Below, piece after piece: positions 38,209 through 47,309 of a stretch of DNA of 64,000 bases; position 1 is the first letter of the stretch, and the number at the start of each line of letters is the position of its first letter. The DNA lies in contig CAKUHB010000008.1 of the NCBI GenBank assembly GCA_934655875.1, positions 26,124-90,123 on the forward strand, written 5' to 3'. Both the position numbers and the translations under genes were made by a program. The DNA comes from an uncultured Oscillospiraceae bacterium. GTDB lineage: Bacteria; Bacillota; Clostridia; Oscillospirales; Oscillospiraceae. The notes beneath the pieces were generated by a model that was not told the DNA's origin, searched no databases, and saw only the letters and a program-made list of their open reading frames with translations.

Positions 38209-39135
38209 GTGCTTTCTACGATATATAAACGCAAAGCGCCGCTGCTCGTGTTCCTGCTCCCGGCATTTCTGTTTCTGGCGGTCTATCTCTACTACCCGTT
38301 CATCCAGAATATCATCAATACCTTCCTGAATATCGGCGGTCTTGGCCGCGCGGCGGAGGGCGTGAACGAGCCGTGGTATGAAAACTACGCGCGGCTGTTT
38401 ACCGACCCGAACATGCGCACGGCGCTTAAGAATACAGCGCTGATGATCGTCTGCACGGTCATCTTTCAGGTCGGCATCGCGCTCATCCTCGCGCTGCTCG
38501 TCGACACGATCCGCGTCGGCCAGCAGGTCTTCCGCACCATCTACTTTTTCCCGATCGTCATTTCCGCGACGGCGCTCGGTCTCATGTTCAATCTGATCTT
38601 CCTCTACAAGGGCGGCATGGTCAATCAGGTGCTGCTTGCCCTCGGAAAGCTGCCGAGCGAGGTAAAGCCCAACGGCAAGCTGATCGTCGAATGGCTCGAC
38701 TGGAAGGATCAGGCGCATTATCTGTTCACGATGTTCATGCCCGTCATGTGGCAGTACGTCGGCTTTTACTTCGTCATCATCATCACAGGTCTCAACAATA
38801 TCCCGCAGGAGCTTTACGAGGCCGCCGCGCTCGACGGCGCATCCGGCTGGAAAAAGACGCGCTTCATTACGCTCCCCATGCTCCGCAACGTGCTGTGCAC
38901 CTGTGTTGTGCTCGCCATTACCGGCGCTTTGAAGGTCTTTGACCTCCCGTGGGTCATGTTCGGCGCAGGCATGCCGGAAAACAAGGGCTGGCTGACCGGC
39001 ACGTATATGTATGACCAGACCTTCAACCGCATGAATGTCGACTACGGCTCCACCATCGCGGTGCTGATCGTTGTGCTCGGCGTCGTGCTCTCCAATATTG
39101 CAAACCGCGTCTTCCGCCAGTCGGACGACGTTTAA
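38209..39135 (+). CDS. Sugar ABC transporter permease, MalF-like
   Basis: 308 residues, six membrane segments. The EAA loop that contacts the ATPase reads LYEAAALDGASGWKKTRFITLP. GTG 38209 is used, with a modest GAGG-type site upstream. It pairs with the next permease to form the channel for the sugar bound by the lipoprotein. Confidence 0.92.
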   Translation: MLSTIYKRKAPLLVFLLPAFLFLAVYLYYPFIQNIINTFLNIGGLGRAAEGVNEPWYENYARLFTDPNMRTALKNTALMIVCTVIFQVGIALILALLVDTIRVGQQVFRTIYFFPIVISATALGLMFNLIFLYKGGMVNQVLLALGKLPSEVKPNGKLIVEWLDWKDQAHYLFTMFMPVMWQYVGFYFVIIITGLNNIPQELYEAAALDGASGWKKTRFITLPMLRNVLCTCVVLAITGALKVFDLPWVMFGAGMPENKGWLTGTYMYDQTFNRMNVDYGSTIAVLIVVLGVVLSNIANRVFRQSDDV

Positions 39136-39148
39136 GGAGGACGGAAAT

Positions 39149-40006
39149 ATGCAGTCGAGAAAAGCTTCGCTCTCCAAACTATTTACCTATCTCGTCCTCT
39201 GTCTGTGGGGACTCACCACGGTATATCCCTTCCTCTGGGTCATTCTCAATTCCTTCCGCAAAAAGGGACTGATCCTCAGCGACTCGTTCTCCCTTCCGCT
39301 TGGAGACGCCTTCACGTGGGAGAATTACCTGACCGCATGGCAGCGGTCGGACTTCAAAAACGCCTATCTCAACAGCTTCCTCATCTCCGGCACCGTCACG
39401 GTCTTCGTCGTGCTGCTGGCCGGGCTTGCGGCCTACGGCCTTGTGCGCTACCGCTTCCGGCTGCGGAGGCTCTGTCAGGGGCTCATTATGGCGGGCATGA
39501 TGTTCCCCGTCTTTTCCACGATCATCCCGGTCTTCCGGCTGGAGGTCATGATGGGCATTGCCGGTACCGGCAACCGCTGGCTGAGTCTGCTGTCCGTCAT
39601 CCTGCCACAGATCGCGGGCAATCTCTGCTTTGCCATCGTCGTACTGTCCGGGTTTATCCAGTCCGTGCCGATCGAGCTGGAGGAGAGCGCGTATCTTGAC
39701 GGATGCAGCGTTTTTCAGATCTACTTTCACATCATCATCCCGGCAGCAAAATCCTCGTTTGCGACCGTCGCCATCTTTGCCTTCCTCTGGAGCTATAATG
39801 ACCTGTTTACCCAGTCGTTCTTCCTGCGCTACCCGCAGGAGCGCGCTATCACGGGGCTTCTCAACGAGATCAGCTCGCAGGCCGGCGTCAACTACGGTCT
39901 CATGGCTTCGTCGGTCGTGTTGGTCGTTATCCCGGTGCTCATCGTCTATGTGCTGCTGCAAAAAAATATCATCAAGGGTCTGACCGCCGGCGCCATCAAG
40001 GGCTGA
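39149..40006 (+). CDS. Sugar ABC transporter permease, MalG-like
   Basis: 285 residues, six membrane segments. EAA loop: ELEESAYLDGCSVFQIYFHI. ATG 39149 follows AAGGAGG; a longer frame starting in the upstream permease is rejected. No ATP-binding subunit gene follows or lies anywhere in this block, so a shared MsiK/MalK-like ATPase encoded elsewhere must serve the transporter. Confidence 0.92.
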   Translation: MQSRKASLSKLFTYLVLCLWGLTTVYPFLWVILNSFRKKGLILSDSFSLPLGDAFTWENYLTAWQRSDFKNAYLNSFLISGTVTVFVVLLAGLAAYGLVRYRFRLRRLCQGLIMAGMMFPVFSTIIPVFRLEVMMGIAGTGNRWLSLLSVILPQIAGNLCFAIVVLSGFIQSVPIELEESAYLDGCSVFQIYFHIIIPAAKSSFATVAIFAFLWSYNDLFTQSFFLRYPQERAITGLLNEISSQAGVNYGLMASSVVLVVIPVLIVYVLLQKNIIKGLTAGAIKG

Positions 40007-40026
40007 GCGCGTCAAAAGGAGTTATC

Positions 40027-40767
40027 ATGCTGCACCTGAATCTCATCAACGTCAAAACGCCCGAAGAAGCAGGCCGGGCTGCTGCCGATCTGTTTGAGGA
40101 TCTCATCCGCGCCAAGCCCGCCTGTGTTCTGGGTCTTGCCACCGGCTCCACGCCGCTGCCCCTGTACCGCGAGCTGATCGCCCGGGAAAAGGCCGGAAAG
40201 ATCGACTTTTCCCGCGTCCGCTCGGCAAATCTGGATGAATACAAGGGTCTTGCGCCCGACCATCCGCAGAGCTACCGCCGCTTCATGCAGGAGAACCTAT
40301 TCGATCATATCTCCATCAAGCCCGAGAACACCATCGTACCAGACGGCCTTGCCGCGGATATCCCCGCGATGTGCCTTGGTTATGAGCGCAGAATCGAGGA
40401 CTGGGGCGGCATCGACATTCAGCTGCTCGGTCTCGGCCACGACGGCCACATCGGCTTCAACGAGCCCTGCGACCACTTCCCCATCATGACGCATGAGGTG
40501 CAGCTGACCGAAATGACGCGCAAGGCCAATCAGCGCTTTTTCTCCTCCCTCGACGAGGTGCCGGCCGCCGCGCTCACCATGGGCATCGGCACCGTCATGG
40601 CCGCAAGGAAGATCGTCATGATCATCACCGGCGCGGACAAGGCAGACATTCTCCATAAGGTCTTCTATGGCCCGGTCAAGCCGGAGGTGCCCGGCTCGAT
40701 TTTGCAGTTCCACCCCGACGTCACAGTCATCTGCGACGAAGCAGCCGCCTCCCGGCTGTCCGTGTAA
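40027..40767 (+). CDS. nagB: Glucosamine-6-phosphate deaminase
   Basis: 246 residues. Family motifs LGLATGSTPLPLY, SANLDEYKGL and LGLGHDGHIGFNEP are all present, the last holding the catalytic Asp-His-Glu set. Converts glucosamine-6-P to fructose-6-P and ammonia, the last step of GlcNAc use. It is 20 bases after the permease gene and 28 before nagA. Confidence 0.95.
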   Translation: MLHLNLINVKTPEEAGRAAADLFEDLIRAKPACVLGLATGSTPLPLYRELIAREKAGKIDFSRVRSANLDEYKGLAPDHPQSYRRFMQENLFDHISIKPENTIVPDGLAADIPAMCLGYERRIEDWGGIDIQLLGLGHDGHIGFNEPCDHFPIMTHEVQLTEMTRKANQRFFSSLDEVPAAALTMGIGTVMAARKIVMIITGADKADILHKVFYGPVKPEVPGSILQFHPDVTVICDEAAASRLSV

Positions 40768-40795
40768 ACATCATCCATTCCGGAGGAGACAACAT

Positions 40796-41920
40796 ATGCT
40801 CTTCAAAAACGCAAATCTGTTTCTTGACGGCCGGTTCCGGCACGGCAGCTTCCGGGTGGAGGACGGCCGCTTTGCCGAGATCCTGACCGATACGCCCGCG
40901 GAGGACGGCATCGACCTGCAAGGTCAGTACGTCATCCCCGGTCTTGTCGATGTGCATACCCACGGCAATTCCGGTGCGGATTTCTCGGACGGCGACTATG
41001 ACGGTCTTGTCCGCATGGCGCGCTATCTTGCCGCAAACGGCGTGACGAGCTTCGCACCGGCGTCCATGACGCTTCCGTATGACGTGCTGGGTGCTGCGTA
41101 CAAAACGGCAGTCCGGCTGAAACAGGAGCAGCCATCCGGCTGCGCGCGTCTGATGGGCATTCAGATGGAGGGGCCGTTCTTCTCCGAGAAGAAAAAGGGC
41201 GCGCAGAACGCAGCCTATCTGAAGCTGCCGGACTTCGCCGCGTTCAAGGAGCTCTATGACATCTCCGAAGGGCTCCTCCGCATTGCGGACGTTGCGGCAG
41301 AGCTGCCCGGCGCGGTGGCGTTTACCAGACAGGCTGCAAAGCTCTGCACCGTCTCCGTCGCGCACACCGACTGCACCTACGAGGAAGCCGCCGCCGTTTT
41401 TGACGCCGGCGCGCGCCATCTGACGCACCTGTATAACGCCATGCCCGGCATCCACCACCGCCATTCCGGCCCAATCGGCGCCGCTTCGGAACGTGAAGCT
41501 GTTGTTGCGGAGCTGATCTGCGACGGCCATCACGTGCATCCCAGCGCGGTGCGCATGGCGTTCAGGCTGTTTCCGGGGCGCATCTGCCTCATTTCCGACG
41601 CGCTGCGCTGCTGCGGCATGCCGGACGGACAGTACACCCTCGGCGGACAGGACGTGTGGCTGCAAAATGGCGCTGCACACCTTGCCGACGGCACGCTGGC
41701 CGGTTCCGCGGCAAATCTCTATGACTGCATGAGAAAGGCCGTGGAATTTGGCATTCCAAAGGAGCAGGCGATCTTGTCCGCGACGCTCCTCCCGGCACGT
41801 GAGATCGGGCGAGAGAACGAAACAGGCTCGATCGCGGTCGGAAAACTGGCGGATTTTATCGTCTGCGGCGACCGGCTGAACCGGAATGCCGTCTGGCTCG
41901 GCGGCGAGCCGCTGACTTGA
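40796..41920 (+). CDS. nagA: N-acetylglucosamine-6-phosphate deacetylase
   Basis: 374 residues, amidohydrolase superfamily. Metal-binding motif GLVDVHTHGNSG, MEGPFF with the metal Glu, VAHTDCTYEEA, HLYNAM and the catalytic Asp in LISDAL. Removes acetate from GlcNAc-6-P to feed NagB. Start ATG 40796 follows GGAGGAG; upstream in-frame codons overlap nagB and are rejected. Confidence 0.95.
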   Translation: MLFKNANLFLDGRFRHGSFRVEDGRFAEILTDTPAEDGIDLQGQYVIPGLVDVHTHGNSGADFSDGDYDGLVRMARYLAANGVTSFAPASMTLPYDVLGAAYKTAVRLKQEQPSGCARLMGIQMEGPFFSEKKKGAQNAAYLKLPDFAAFKELYDISEGLLRIADVAAELPGAVAFTRQAAKLCTVSVAHTDCTYEEAAAVFDAGARHLTHLYNAMPGIHHRHSGPIGAASEREAVVAELICDGHHVHPSAVRMAFRLFPGRICLISDALRCCGMPDGQYTLGGQDVWLQNGAAHLADGTLAGSAANLYDCMRKAVEFGIPKEQAILSATLLPAREIGRENETGSIAVGKLADFIVCGDRLNRNAVWLGGEPLT

Positions 41921-41957
41921 CAACGCCGCAAAAGCATGGTATATATCACCAAAAAGA

Positions 41958-41982
41958 CGCCGGTGCGTGACCCGCACCGGCG
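41958..41982 (+). other. Stem-loop between nagA and the response regulator gene
   Basis: CGCCGGTGCG / CGCACCGGCG around TGACC, no T-run. Probably an mRNA stability or partial attenuation element that lowers regulator synthesis relative to nagBA. Confidence 0.5.
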
Positions 41983-42006
41983 CAGAACAGAGGAAAGAAA
42001 AAGAAG

Positions 42007-42762
42007 ATGTACAAAGTCGTCTTGATCGACGATGAGGATATCATCGTCGAGGGCATGTGCCGCATGGTCAAATGGGCGGACTACGGCTGCGGCGTCATCG
42101 GCACAGCCTATGATGCCGCCAGCGGCTCCGCGCTCATCCGCCAGCTGCACCCGGATATTGTCTTCACCGACATCAAAATGCCCGGCCCGGACGGTCTGAC
42201 GATGCTCGCCGGACTGCGGAGCGAGTTCCCGGACACCCAGATCACGGTCCTGACCGGCTACCGTGATTTTTCCTATGCCCAGCAGGCCATCCGGCTGGGC
42301 GTCACACGCTTTCTGCTGAAGCCCTCCAAAATGGATGAGCTGCACGAAGCGCTCGCCGCCATGACGGCCAAGCTCCGCCAGCAAACCGGCACGCCGGAGC
42401 CGGCAGCGCCCGCGCAGCCGGAACCCGAACCCGAACAGCCCGCCAGCTTCCTCGTCAAGCAGGCGCTCGCGTTTCTGGAACAGCAATATGCCCGCAAGCT
42501 CACCCTACAGGAGGTCGCCGACGAATGCTACGTCTCCCAGTGGCACCTGTCCAAGCTTCTCAACAAGCACACGGGGAAAAACTTCTACGACCTTCTCAAC
42601 ACCATCCGCATCCAGAAGGCCAAGGAGCTGCTGGCCGACCCAAGCCTGAAGATCGGCGACATTGCCGAGCTTGTCGGCTACTCCGATAACGGTCACTTCG
42701 CCCGCACCTTCAAAAAGCTCGAAGGCGTCAGCGCCAACGAATACCGCAACCGTCTGCAATAA
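42007..42762 (+). CDS. Response regulator with AraC-type DNA-binding domain, YesN type
   Basis: 251 residues. Receiver domain 1-120 with phospho-acceptor D55 in VFTDIKMPG and the conserved Lys in FLLKPS; a Pro/Glu-rich linker (about 128-150); then two AraC helix-turn-helix motifs (LTLQEVADECYVSQWHLSKL and IGDIAELVGYSDNGHFARTF). It is the natural partner of the YesM-like kinase 5 kb upstream, although five genes separate them. Likely activates the binding-protein operon and perhaps the phosphorylase promoter. Confidence 0.92.
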   Translation: MYKVVLIDDEDIIVEGMCRMVKWADYGCGVIGTAYDAASGSALIRQLHPDIVFTDIKMPGPDGLTMLAGLRSEFPDTQITVLTGYRDFSYAQQAIRLGVTRFLLKPSKMDELHEALAAMTAKLRQQTGTPEPAAPAQPEPEPEQPASFLVKQALAFLEQQYARKLTLQEVADECYVSQWHLSKLLNKHTGKNFYDLLNTIRIQKAKELLADPSLKIGDIAELVGYSDNGHFARTFKKLEGVSANEYRNRLQ

Positions 42763-42780
42763 TTCATTTCTCAACCGCGC

Positions 42781-42814
42781 AAGGCCGCCCCGGTGGGGCG
42801 GCCTTGTTGTTTTT
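42781..42814 (+). terminator. Intrinsic terminator between convergent operons
   Basis: AAGGCCGCCCC / GGGGCGGCCTT stem, three-base loop, then a T-rich GTTGTTTTT. Ends the regulator gene; the convergent mutase gene stops at the same place. Confidence 0.85.
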
Positions 42815-44225
42815 ATAGCTTCAGCAGCTCGCGCCATGCGCGGATATAGCCCTCGGCTGCGGACAGCTCGTCCGCTTCCGCAGCCATGCGCAGAAGCGGC
42901 TCCGTGCCGGAGAAGCGGCAGATGACCCAGCTGCCGTCTGCAAAATAGACCTTGCAGCCGTCCTCGCGGCTGACATGATCGATCGCGGCCGAAAATTCCG
43001 GCAGGGCTTTCTGTTCAAACAGCAGTTCTTTCAGCTCCTCCTTCCGCTTCGGCGTCATGCGGAAATCCGCTTCCGCCCAGCTGGGGTCGCCGTACTGCGC
43101 CGTGATCTCGGCAAACAGCTCCGAGACCGTCTTGCCCGTCACCGCGAGCATCTCTGCAAGCAGCGCCGCGGCATAGATCCCGTCCTTGCCGGAGATATGG
43201 CCGCGCACGGCCATGCCGCCGGAGGATTCCCCGCCGATGATGGCGTCCGTCTCGGTCATTTTGGCCGAGACCCACTTGAAGCCGACCGGAACCTCATAGC
43301 ATGTCTGCCAAAGCCCCTTTGCCACGCGGTCGAGAAGATGCGTGGTGGAGTTGTTGCGCACGCACGGCCCCTTCCAGCCGCGGTAGCGCACCAGATAATA
43401 GTCCAGCAGGACAAGCAGCTTATTGGGATGGATAAAGTTTCCCTTCTCATCGATGACGCCGAGCCGGTCTGCGTCGCCGTCGGTCGCAATGCCAAGGCCG
43501 CAGTGCCGGTCGACGACCACCTGCGACAGCGGGCGGAGCGTATCGACGTTCGGCGCGGGCAGCTTGCCGCCGAAGAGCGTGTCATGCCGGTCATGGATGA
43601 CCTCCAGCTCGCACCGGCAGGTCATGAGGATCATCTGCAAGCCCGTCTGGCTGACGCCATACATGGGATCGAGCGCAATACGGAGTCCCGCGCGCTTGAT
43701 GGCGTCCACATCGACGGCTGCAAGAATGCTGTCCAGATATTCATTCATGGTGTTGCCCTCGATGATGCGCCCGGCGGCAAGCGCTTCGTCATAGTCGACG
43801 CTCTTCACATCTGCCGGTGTCAGAAGGCTGATCTCCCGCTCAATGTCCTGCGTGACCTCCGCGTCCGCATCGCGACCGCCGGCGGTGAAGACCTTGATGC
43901 CGTTATAGATCGCCGGGTTGTGGCTGGCCGTGACGGCGATGCCATACGGCATGTGGTGCGTCTTGACCGTGAACATGATCAGCGGCGTCGGCGACGACCG
44001 GTTGACGACGAACGGCCGGAAGCCATAGCCCGCCAGAACCTCCGCCGCCCAGTGGGCAGACTCCTTGGATAAAAACCGGCGGTCATAGCCCACACAGATC
44101 TCCGCCCCGGCATAGCCCTCCTTCAGCATCCGATTGCACAGCCCCGCCATAAGCAGGCGGATATTCTCCCGCGTAAACTCATCCGCAATGACGGCGCGCC
44201 AGCCGCCGGTTCCGAATTTAATCAT
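42813..44225 (-). CDS. Phosphohexomutase, likely acetylglucosamine-phosphate mutase
   Basis: 470 residues, alpha-D-phosphohexomutase family. N terminus FGTGGWRAVIADEF, phosphoserine in VTASHNPAIYNG, metal loop DGDADRLG and GGESSGGM for substrate binding. The family covers PGM, PMM and PNGM. Cotranscription with a diacetylchitobiose phosphorylase (14 bases apart) makes GlcNAc-1-P to GlcNAc-6-P conversion the likely reaction, linking to nagA. ATG 44225 is chosen for its 9-base distance from AAGGAGG. Confidence 0.85.
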   Translation of the reverse strand: MIKFGTGGWRAVIADEFTRENIRLLMAGLCNRMLKEGYAGAEICVGYDRRFLSKESAHWAAEVLAGYGFRPFVVNRSSPTPLIMFTVKTHHMPYGIAVTASHNPAIYNGIKVFTAGGRDADAEVTQDIEREISLLTPADVKSVDYDEALAAGRIIEGNTMNEYLDSILAAVDVDAIKRAGLRIALDPMYGVSQTGLQMILMTCRCELEVIHDRHDTLFGGKLPAPNVDTLRPLSQVVVDRHCGLGIATDGDADRLGVIDEKGNFIHPNKLLVLLDYYLVRYRGWKGPCVRNNSTTHLLDRVAKGLWQTCYEVPVGFKWVSAKMTETDAIIGGESSGGMAVRGHISGKDGIYAAALLAEMLAVTGKTVSELFAEITAQYGDPSWAEADFRMTPKRKEELKELLFEQKALPEFSAAIDHVSREDGCKVYFADGSWVICRFSGTEPLLRMAAEADELSAAEGYIRAWRELLKL

Positions 44226-44239
44226 GGTTCTCATCCTCC

Positions 44240-46621
44240 TTATCCCATCACAACTTCCGCATGGCACTCCGCACCCGCCGGCAGAACCGGCAGCCGGCTG
44301 ACCGGTCTTCCGTCCGCGAGGATCGACCGCACGCTCTTCTCTGCGCCGTCCGGGTTTGCAACATGAATGTGATACGTCGCGCCGCGCCAGCGCCGCGTGA
44401 CGGTAAACTCCTTCCAGTCCGCCGGAATGCACGGGTCGACCGTCAGCCCGTCAAATTCCGGCCGCACGCCCAGAAGATACTGCGTTGCGGCGTAATATGC
44501 CCAGCCGGACGAGCCGGTCATGAACGGGTGTCTGGCCCGGCCGAAGGCGGTGTGATCCCGGCCGACAATGAACTGACAATAGGTATAGGGCTCCGCTTCG
44601 CGCACCTCGATCCTGTCGTTTTGCAGCGCCGGGCAGAGCGCGTTGTAGAATTTCATCGCCCGGCTGCCGCGGCCGAGAATCGCTTCGGCGCACCACGCCC
44701 ACGGGTTCGGATGGCTGAAGATCGCTCCGTTTTCCTTCAGGCCCGGATACACGCGGGTCACGAAGCCGATGCTGTCGTCGATCTTCGTATAGCTCGGGGC
44801 GTTCAGAAGAAGACCGTAGGGCGTGTAGAGATACTCGTCGACACTGTCCATGGCGGCAAGTCCGTGCTCGCGCGACGCCACGCCGGACAGGACGGCCCAG
44901 GTGTTGCTCTCCATGTGCACGCGCCCCTCTTCGTCCTGCTGCGTGCCGATCTTCCGGCCGTCTGCGGTAATGCCGCGGATATACCAGCTGCCGTCCCACA
45001 GGACTTTTTCGCAGCGCTCCCGCACCTGCACTGCCATGGCTTCATAGTGCGCGGCGTCCGCGTCTTCGCCCAGATAGCGCGCCAGCTCCACAAATTTCCC
45101 GAGCGCCCAGTGGTGCAGGAAGCTGACCATGGCGCTCTCGCCGCCGCCGAGATTCAGGCAGTCGTTCCAGTCCGCGCGCAGGCCCTTGCAGATGCCGTTC
45201 TGGCCGACCTCGCGGGCAGAGAACTCCAGAATTTTTTTCAGGTGCTCGTAGACCGTTCCCTCGCCGCCGTCGGCATAGGTCACGACTTCGTCCAGGAAGC
45301 TCTGCTCGCCGGTCTCCTTCACATACTGCACGACCGAAGCTACCAGCCACAGCGCGTCGTCCGCACAAGCGTCCTTCAGCCCGTGGACGATCTGGCTTTT
45401 CTCGGGTGTCGGAATGACCGTCGGCGATCTGAAGGACGGCTTCGGCTGCTCCGGCTCGAACCAGCGCGGCTCAAACAGGTGCAGGCCATACCCGCTGCTC
45501 GTCAGCGCGCGCAGCAGCTCCACAAGACGGCTGCGGCACTTCTCGGGGTTCGCGTGCGGCGTCATCATGGCGTCCTGCGCCGTATCGCGGTAGCCAAGCC
45601 CGACGCGCCCGCCGACCTCGATGAAGGAGGTGAAGCGGGAGAACATCACGTTGATCTCGCTCTGGTAGAGGTTCCAGATGTTCAGCTCTGTGTTCATGCC
45701 CTCGTTCGGCGTCGAGACCTGCATCGCGCGCAGCTTCCTGTCCCAGAACGCAGCGAGCCGTGCAAAGTCCTTCTCCACGCGCGCACGCGTGTAGGTTTCC
45801 CGCATTCTTGCGCCTACGTCGGCATTGCCCTCGCCAAGCAGGAACAAAAGCTTCGCCGTTTCGCCCGGCTGCAGGTGCAGCCGCTTCATGAGGACCGCGC
45901 AGTGGTTGCCTCCCTGCTCAAACGAGCCGGTGCATGCGCCGCGCTCCACCGCGATGGGATCGCGCTCCGTCCGGTACGGGCCGATAAAACGATCGCGCAG
46001 GCATTCAAAGCCATCCGGCACAAAATCCGACGCAAAGAACTGATAGCTGTCCTGCTCATAGTGCAGCTCGTATTCGATCATATCCCGCGCATAGCGGCTG
46101 CCCGCGGCATACAGGCTCATCTGGAAATTGCGGTTGTCCATGTCGATCTGGTGGAAGCTGAACTCGGCATAGGAAAAGACGGAGAGCCTGCGCGGCTTCG
46201 CGCTGTCATTGCGCAGCAGCACGTCCCAGATCTCGACCGGGTCGTCCATCGCGACGAACAGCGTCTGCTCGGCGTGGATAGCACCGTATTCGCAGAGATA
46301 GCGGACATAGCCAAGGCCGTGGCGGCAGGTATATTTCGCCTTGTCCTTCCCGGTCGGCTGCCACGAGATCGTCCAGAACTCTCCGGTCTCGTCGTCCCGA
46401 AGATACACATAGTGCCCCGGCCCGTCCATCGGGACGCCGTTCGGGCGGAAGCGCGTGATGCGGTGATACTCCGAAGAGCCGCACAGCAGATATCCGCCCG
46501 CCGTGTGGTTGAAGACACCGTACATGTCCTTCTGCCCGATGTAATTTGTCCACGAAACCGGCAGATCGATCCGGTCGATCACATATTCCCGGTTCTTATT
46601 GTCAAAATGTCCATATTGCAT
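44240..46621 (-). CDS. chbP: N,N'-diacetylchitobiose phosphorylase (GH94)
   Basis: 793 residues, close to the roughly 800 of characterised ChbP. N terminus MQYGHFDNKNREYVI, then WTNYIGQKDM and PGHYVYLRDDETGE; the catalytic Asp is in LRADWNDCLNLGGGES, and GRDHTAFGRARHPF and DPCIPADW follow. From memory these agree with the Vibrio chitobiose phosphorylase better than with cellobiose phosphorylases. It splits GlcNAc2 with phosphate into GlcNAc and GlcNAc-1-P in the cytoplasm. ATG 46621 follows GAGGTGGG. No alignment could be run. Confidence 0.87.
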   Translation of the reverse strand: MQYGHFDNKNREYVIDRIDLPVSWTNYIGQKDMYGVFNHTAGGYLLCGSSEYHRITRFRPNGVPMDGPGHYVYLRDDETGEFWTISWQPTGKDKAKYTCRHGLGYVRYLCEYGAIHAEQTLFVAMDDPVEIWDVLLRNDSAKPRRLSVFSYAEFSFHQIDMDNRNFQMSLYAAGSRYARDMIEYELHYEQDSYQFFASDFVPDGFECLRDRFIGPYRTERDPIAVERGACTGSFEQGGNHCAVLMKRLHLQPGETAKLLFLLGEGNADVGARMRETYTRARVEKDFARLAAFWDRKLRAMQVSTPNEGMNTELNIWNLYQSEINVMFSRFTSFIEVGGRVGLGYRDTAQDAMMTPHANPEKCRSRLVELLRALTSSGYGLHLFEPRWFEPEQPKPSFRSPTVIPTPEKSQIVHGLKDACADDALWLVASVVQYVKETGEQSFLDEVVTYADGGEGTVYEHLKKILEFSAREVGQNGICKGLRADWNDCLNLGGGESAMVSFLHHWALGKFVELARYLGEDADAAHYEAMAVQVRERCEKVLWDGSWYIRGITADGRKIGTQQDEEGRVHMESNTWAVLSGVASREHGLAAMDSVDEYLYTPYGLLLNAPSYTKIDDSIGFVTRVYPGLKENGAIFSHPNPWAWCAEAILGRGSRAMKFYNALCPALQNDRIEVREAEPYTYCQFIVGRDHTAFGRARHPFMTGSSGWAYYAATQYLLGVRPEFDGLTVDPCIPADWKEFTVTRRWRGATYHIHVANPDGAEKSVRSILADGRPVSRLPVLPAGAECHAEVVMG

Positions 46622-46644
46622 TGGAACATCCCACCTCATTTTAG

Positions 46645-46682
46645 ATATATTTTGATTATACCGGCTTCCGACCAAAATATAT
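46645..46682 (-). promoter_or_regulatory. Phosphorylase promoter with flanking 10-bp inverted repeat
   Basis: A TATAAT -10 box lies at 46655-46660 (reverse strand) without a good -35. Perfect 10-bp arms ATATATTTTG (46645-46654) and its complement (46673-46682) bracket it with an 18-base gap, a plausible binding site for an activator or repressor. Confidence 0.5.
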
Positions 46683-46721
46683 AGAGCTGGAAATGCGCCT
46701 TTTTGCCGCTCGTTGCGCAGC

Positions 46722-46755
46722 AAAAAATCCGAACGCAGCTGCGTTCGGATTTTTT
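46722..46755 (-). terminator. Terminator of the minus-strand M50-like gene
   Basis: A perfect palindrome ATCCGAACGCAG/CTGCGTTCGGAT with A-run on one side and T-run on the other. Confidence 0.85.
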
Positions 46756-46765
46756 GACAGTTCAT

Positions 46766-47269
46766 TCATTGCGATTCCGCAAACGACTTTTGATAAACCG
46801 GTAATACCCGTTTCCAGAACACCAGTCCGCCTGCAAAAAGCAGTACGCCAAACAGGCATCTTGCCGCCCATTCCGGGCAGAGACGGGCGATCCCGTTCAT
46901 ATCCCCGCCGCCGAAAAAGCCGCACAGGATACTCAAATACAGCGGGTCGAGCAGCAGAAAGGCGATCGTTATGTAGTATAGCATGGCGCGAAGCAGCTTG
47001 CTTCCGGCGCGGCAGATGCTTTTTGCAAGTGCTGCCAGCAGATATCCCGCGCAGATGGTCGCCAGCGCGCCCACGAGACAGAAAACGCCGAGCTGCGCGT
47101 CCGTCATGCGTTCGGCGCAGACGTCGATCTGCACACCAAGCCCCATGAAGTTGATCTGCCTAAAGACACCGGTAAGCAGGGCATACAGCAGGTGTGCGCC
47201 CTCGTGGACGAGATAGTAGGCGGCAAGCGCCGCCAGGATCCCGATGTATTGCCGTATCCGTTTTGACAT
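46766..47269 (-). CDS. Small membrane protein with HExxH zinc-protease motif
   Basis: 167 residues, four or five membrane segments. The first segment leads into VHEGAHLLYALLTG, an HExxH zinc motif at the membrane face, as in M50/site-2 protease-like proteins. A typical second M50 motif (NxxPxxxxDG) is not obvious, so catalysis is uncertain. ATG 47269 follows GGGGGGAA. It ends a run of genes with the lipoprotein, RsgA and two acetyltransferases. Confidence 0.6.
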   Translation of the reverse strand: MSKRIRQYIGILAALAAYYLVHEGAHLLYALLTGVFRQINFMGLGVQIDVCAERMTDAQLGVFCLVGALATICAGYLLAALAKSICRAGSKLLRAMLYYITIAFLLLDPLYLSILCGFFGGGDMNGIARLCPEWAARCLFGVLLFAGGLVFWKRVLPVYQKSFAESQ

Positions 47270-47309
47270 GACAGTTCCCCCCCTGAAATCTTCCGCGTGC
47301 TGCTTTGGC

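Noticed and set aside
44261..46684. 807-codon open frame on the plus strand
   Set aside because: Antisense to the GH94 phosphorylase, which carries clear family motifs.
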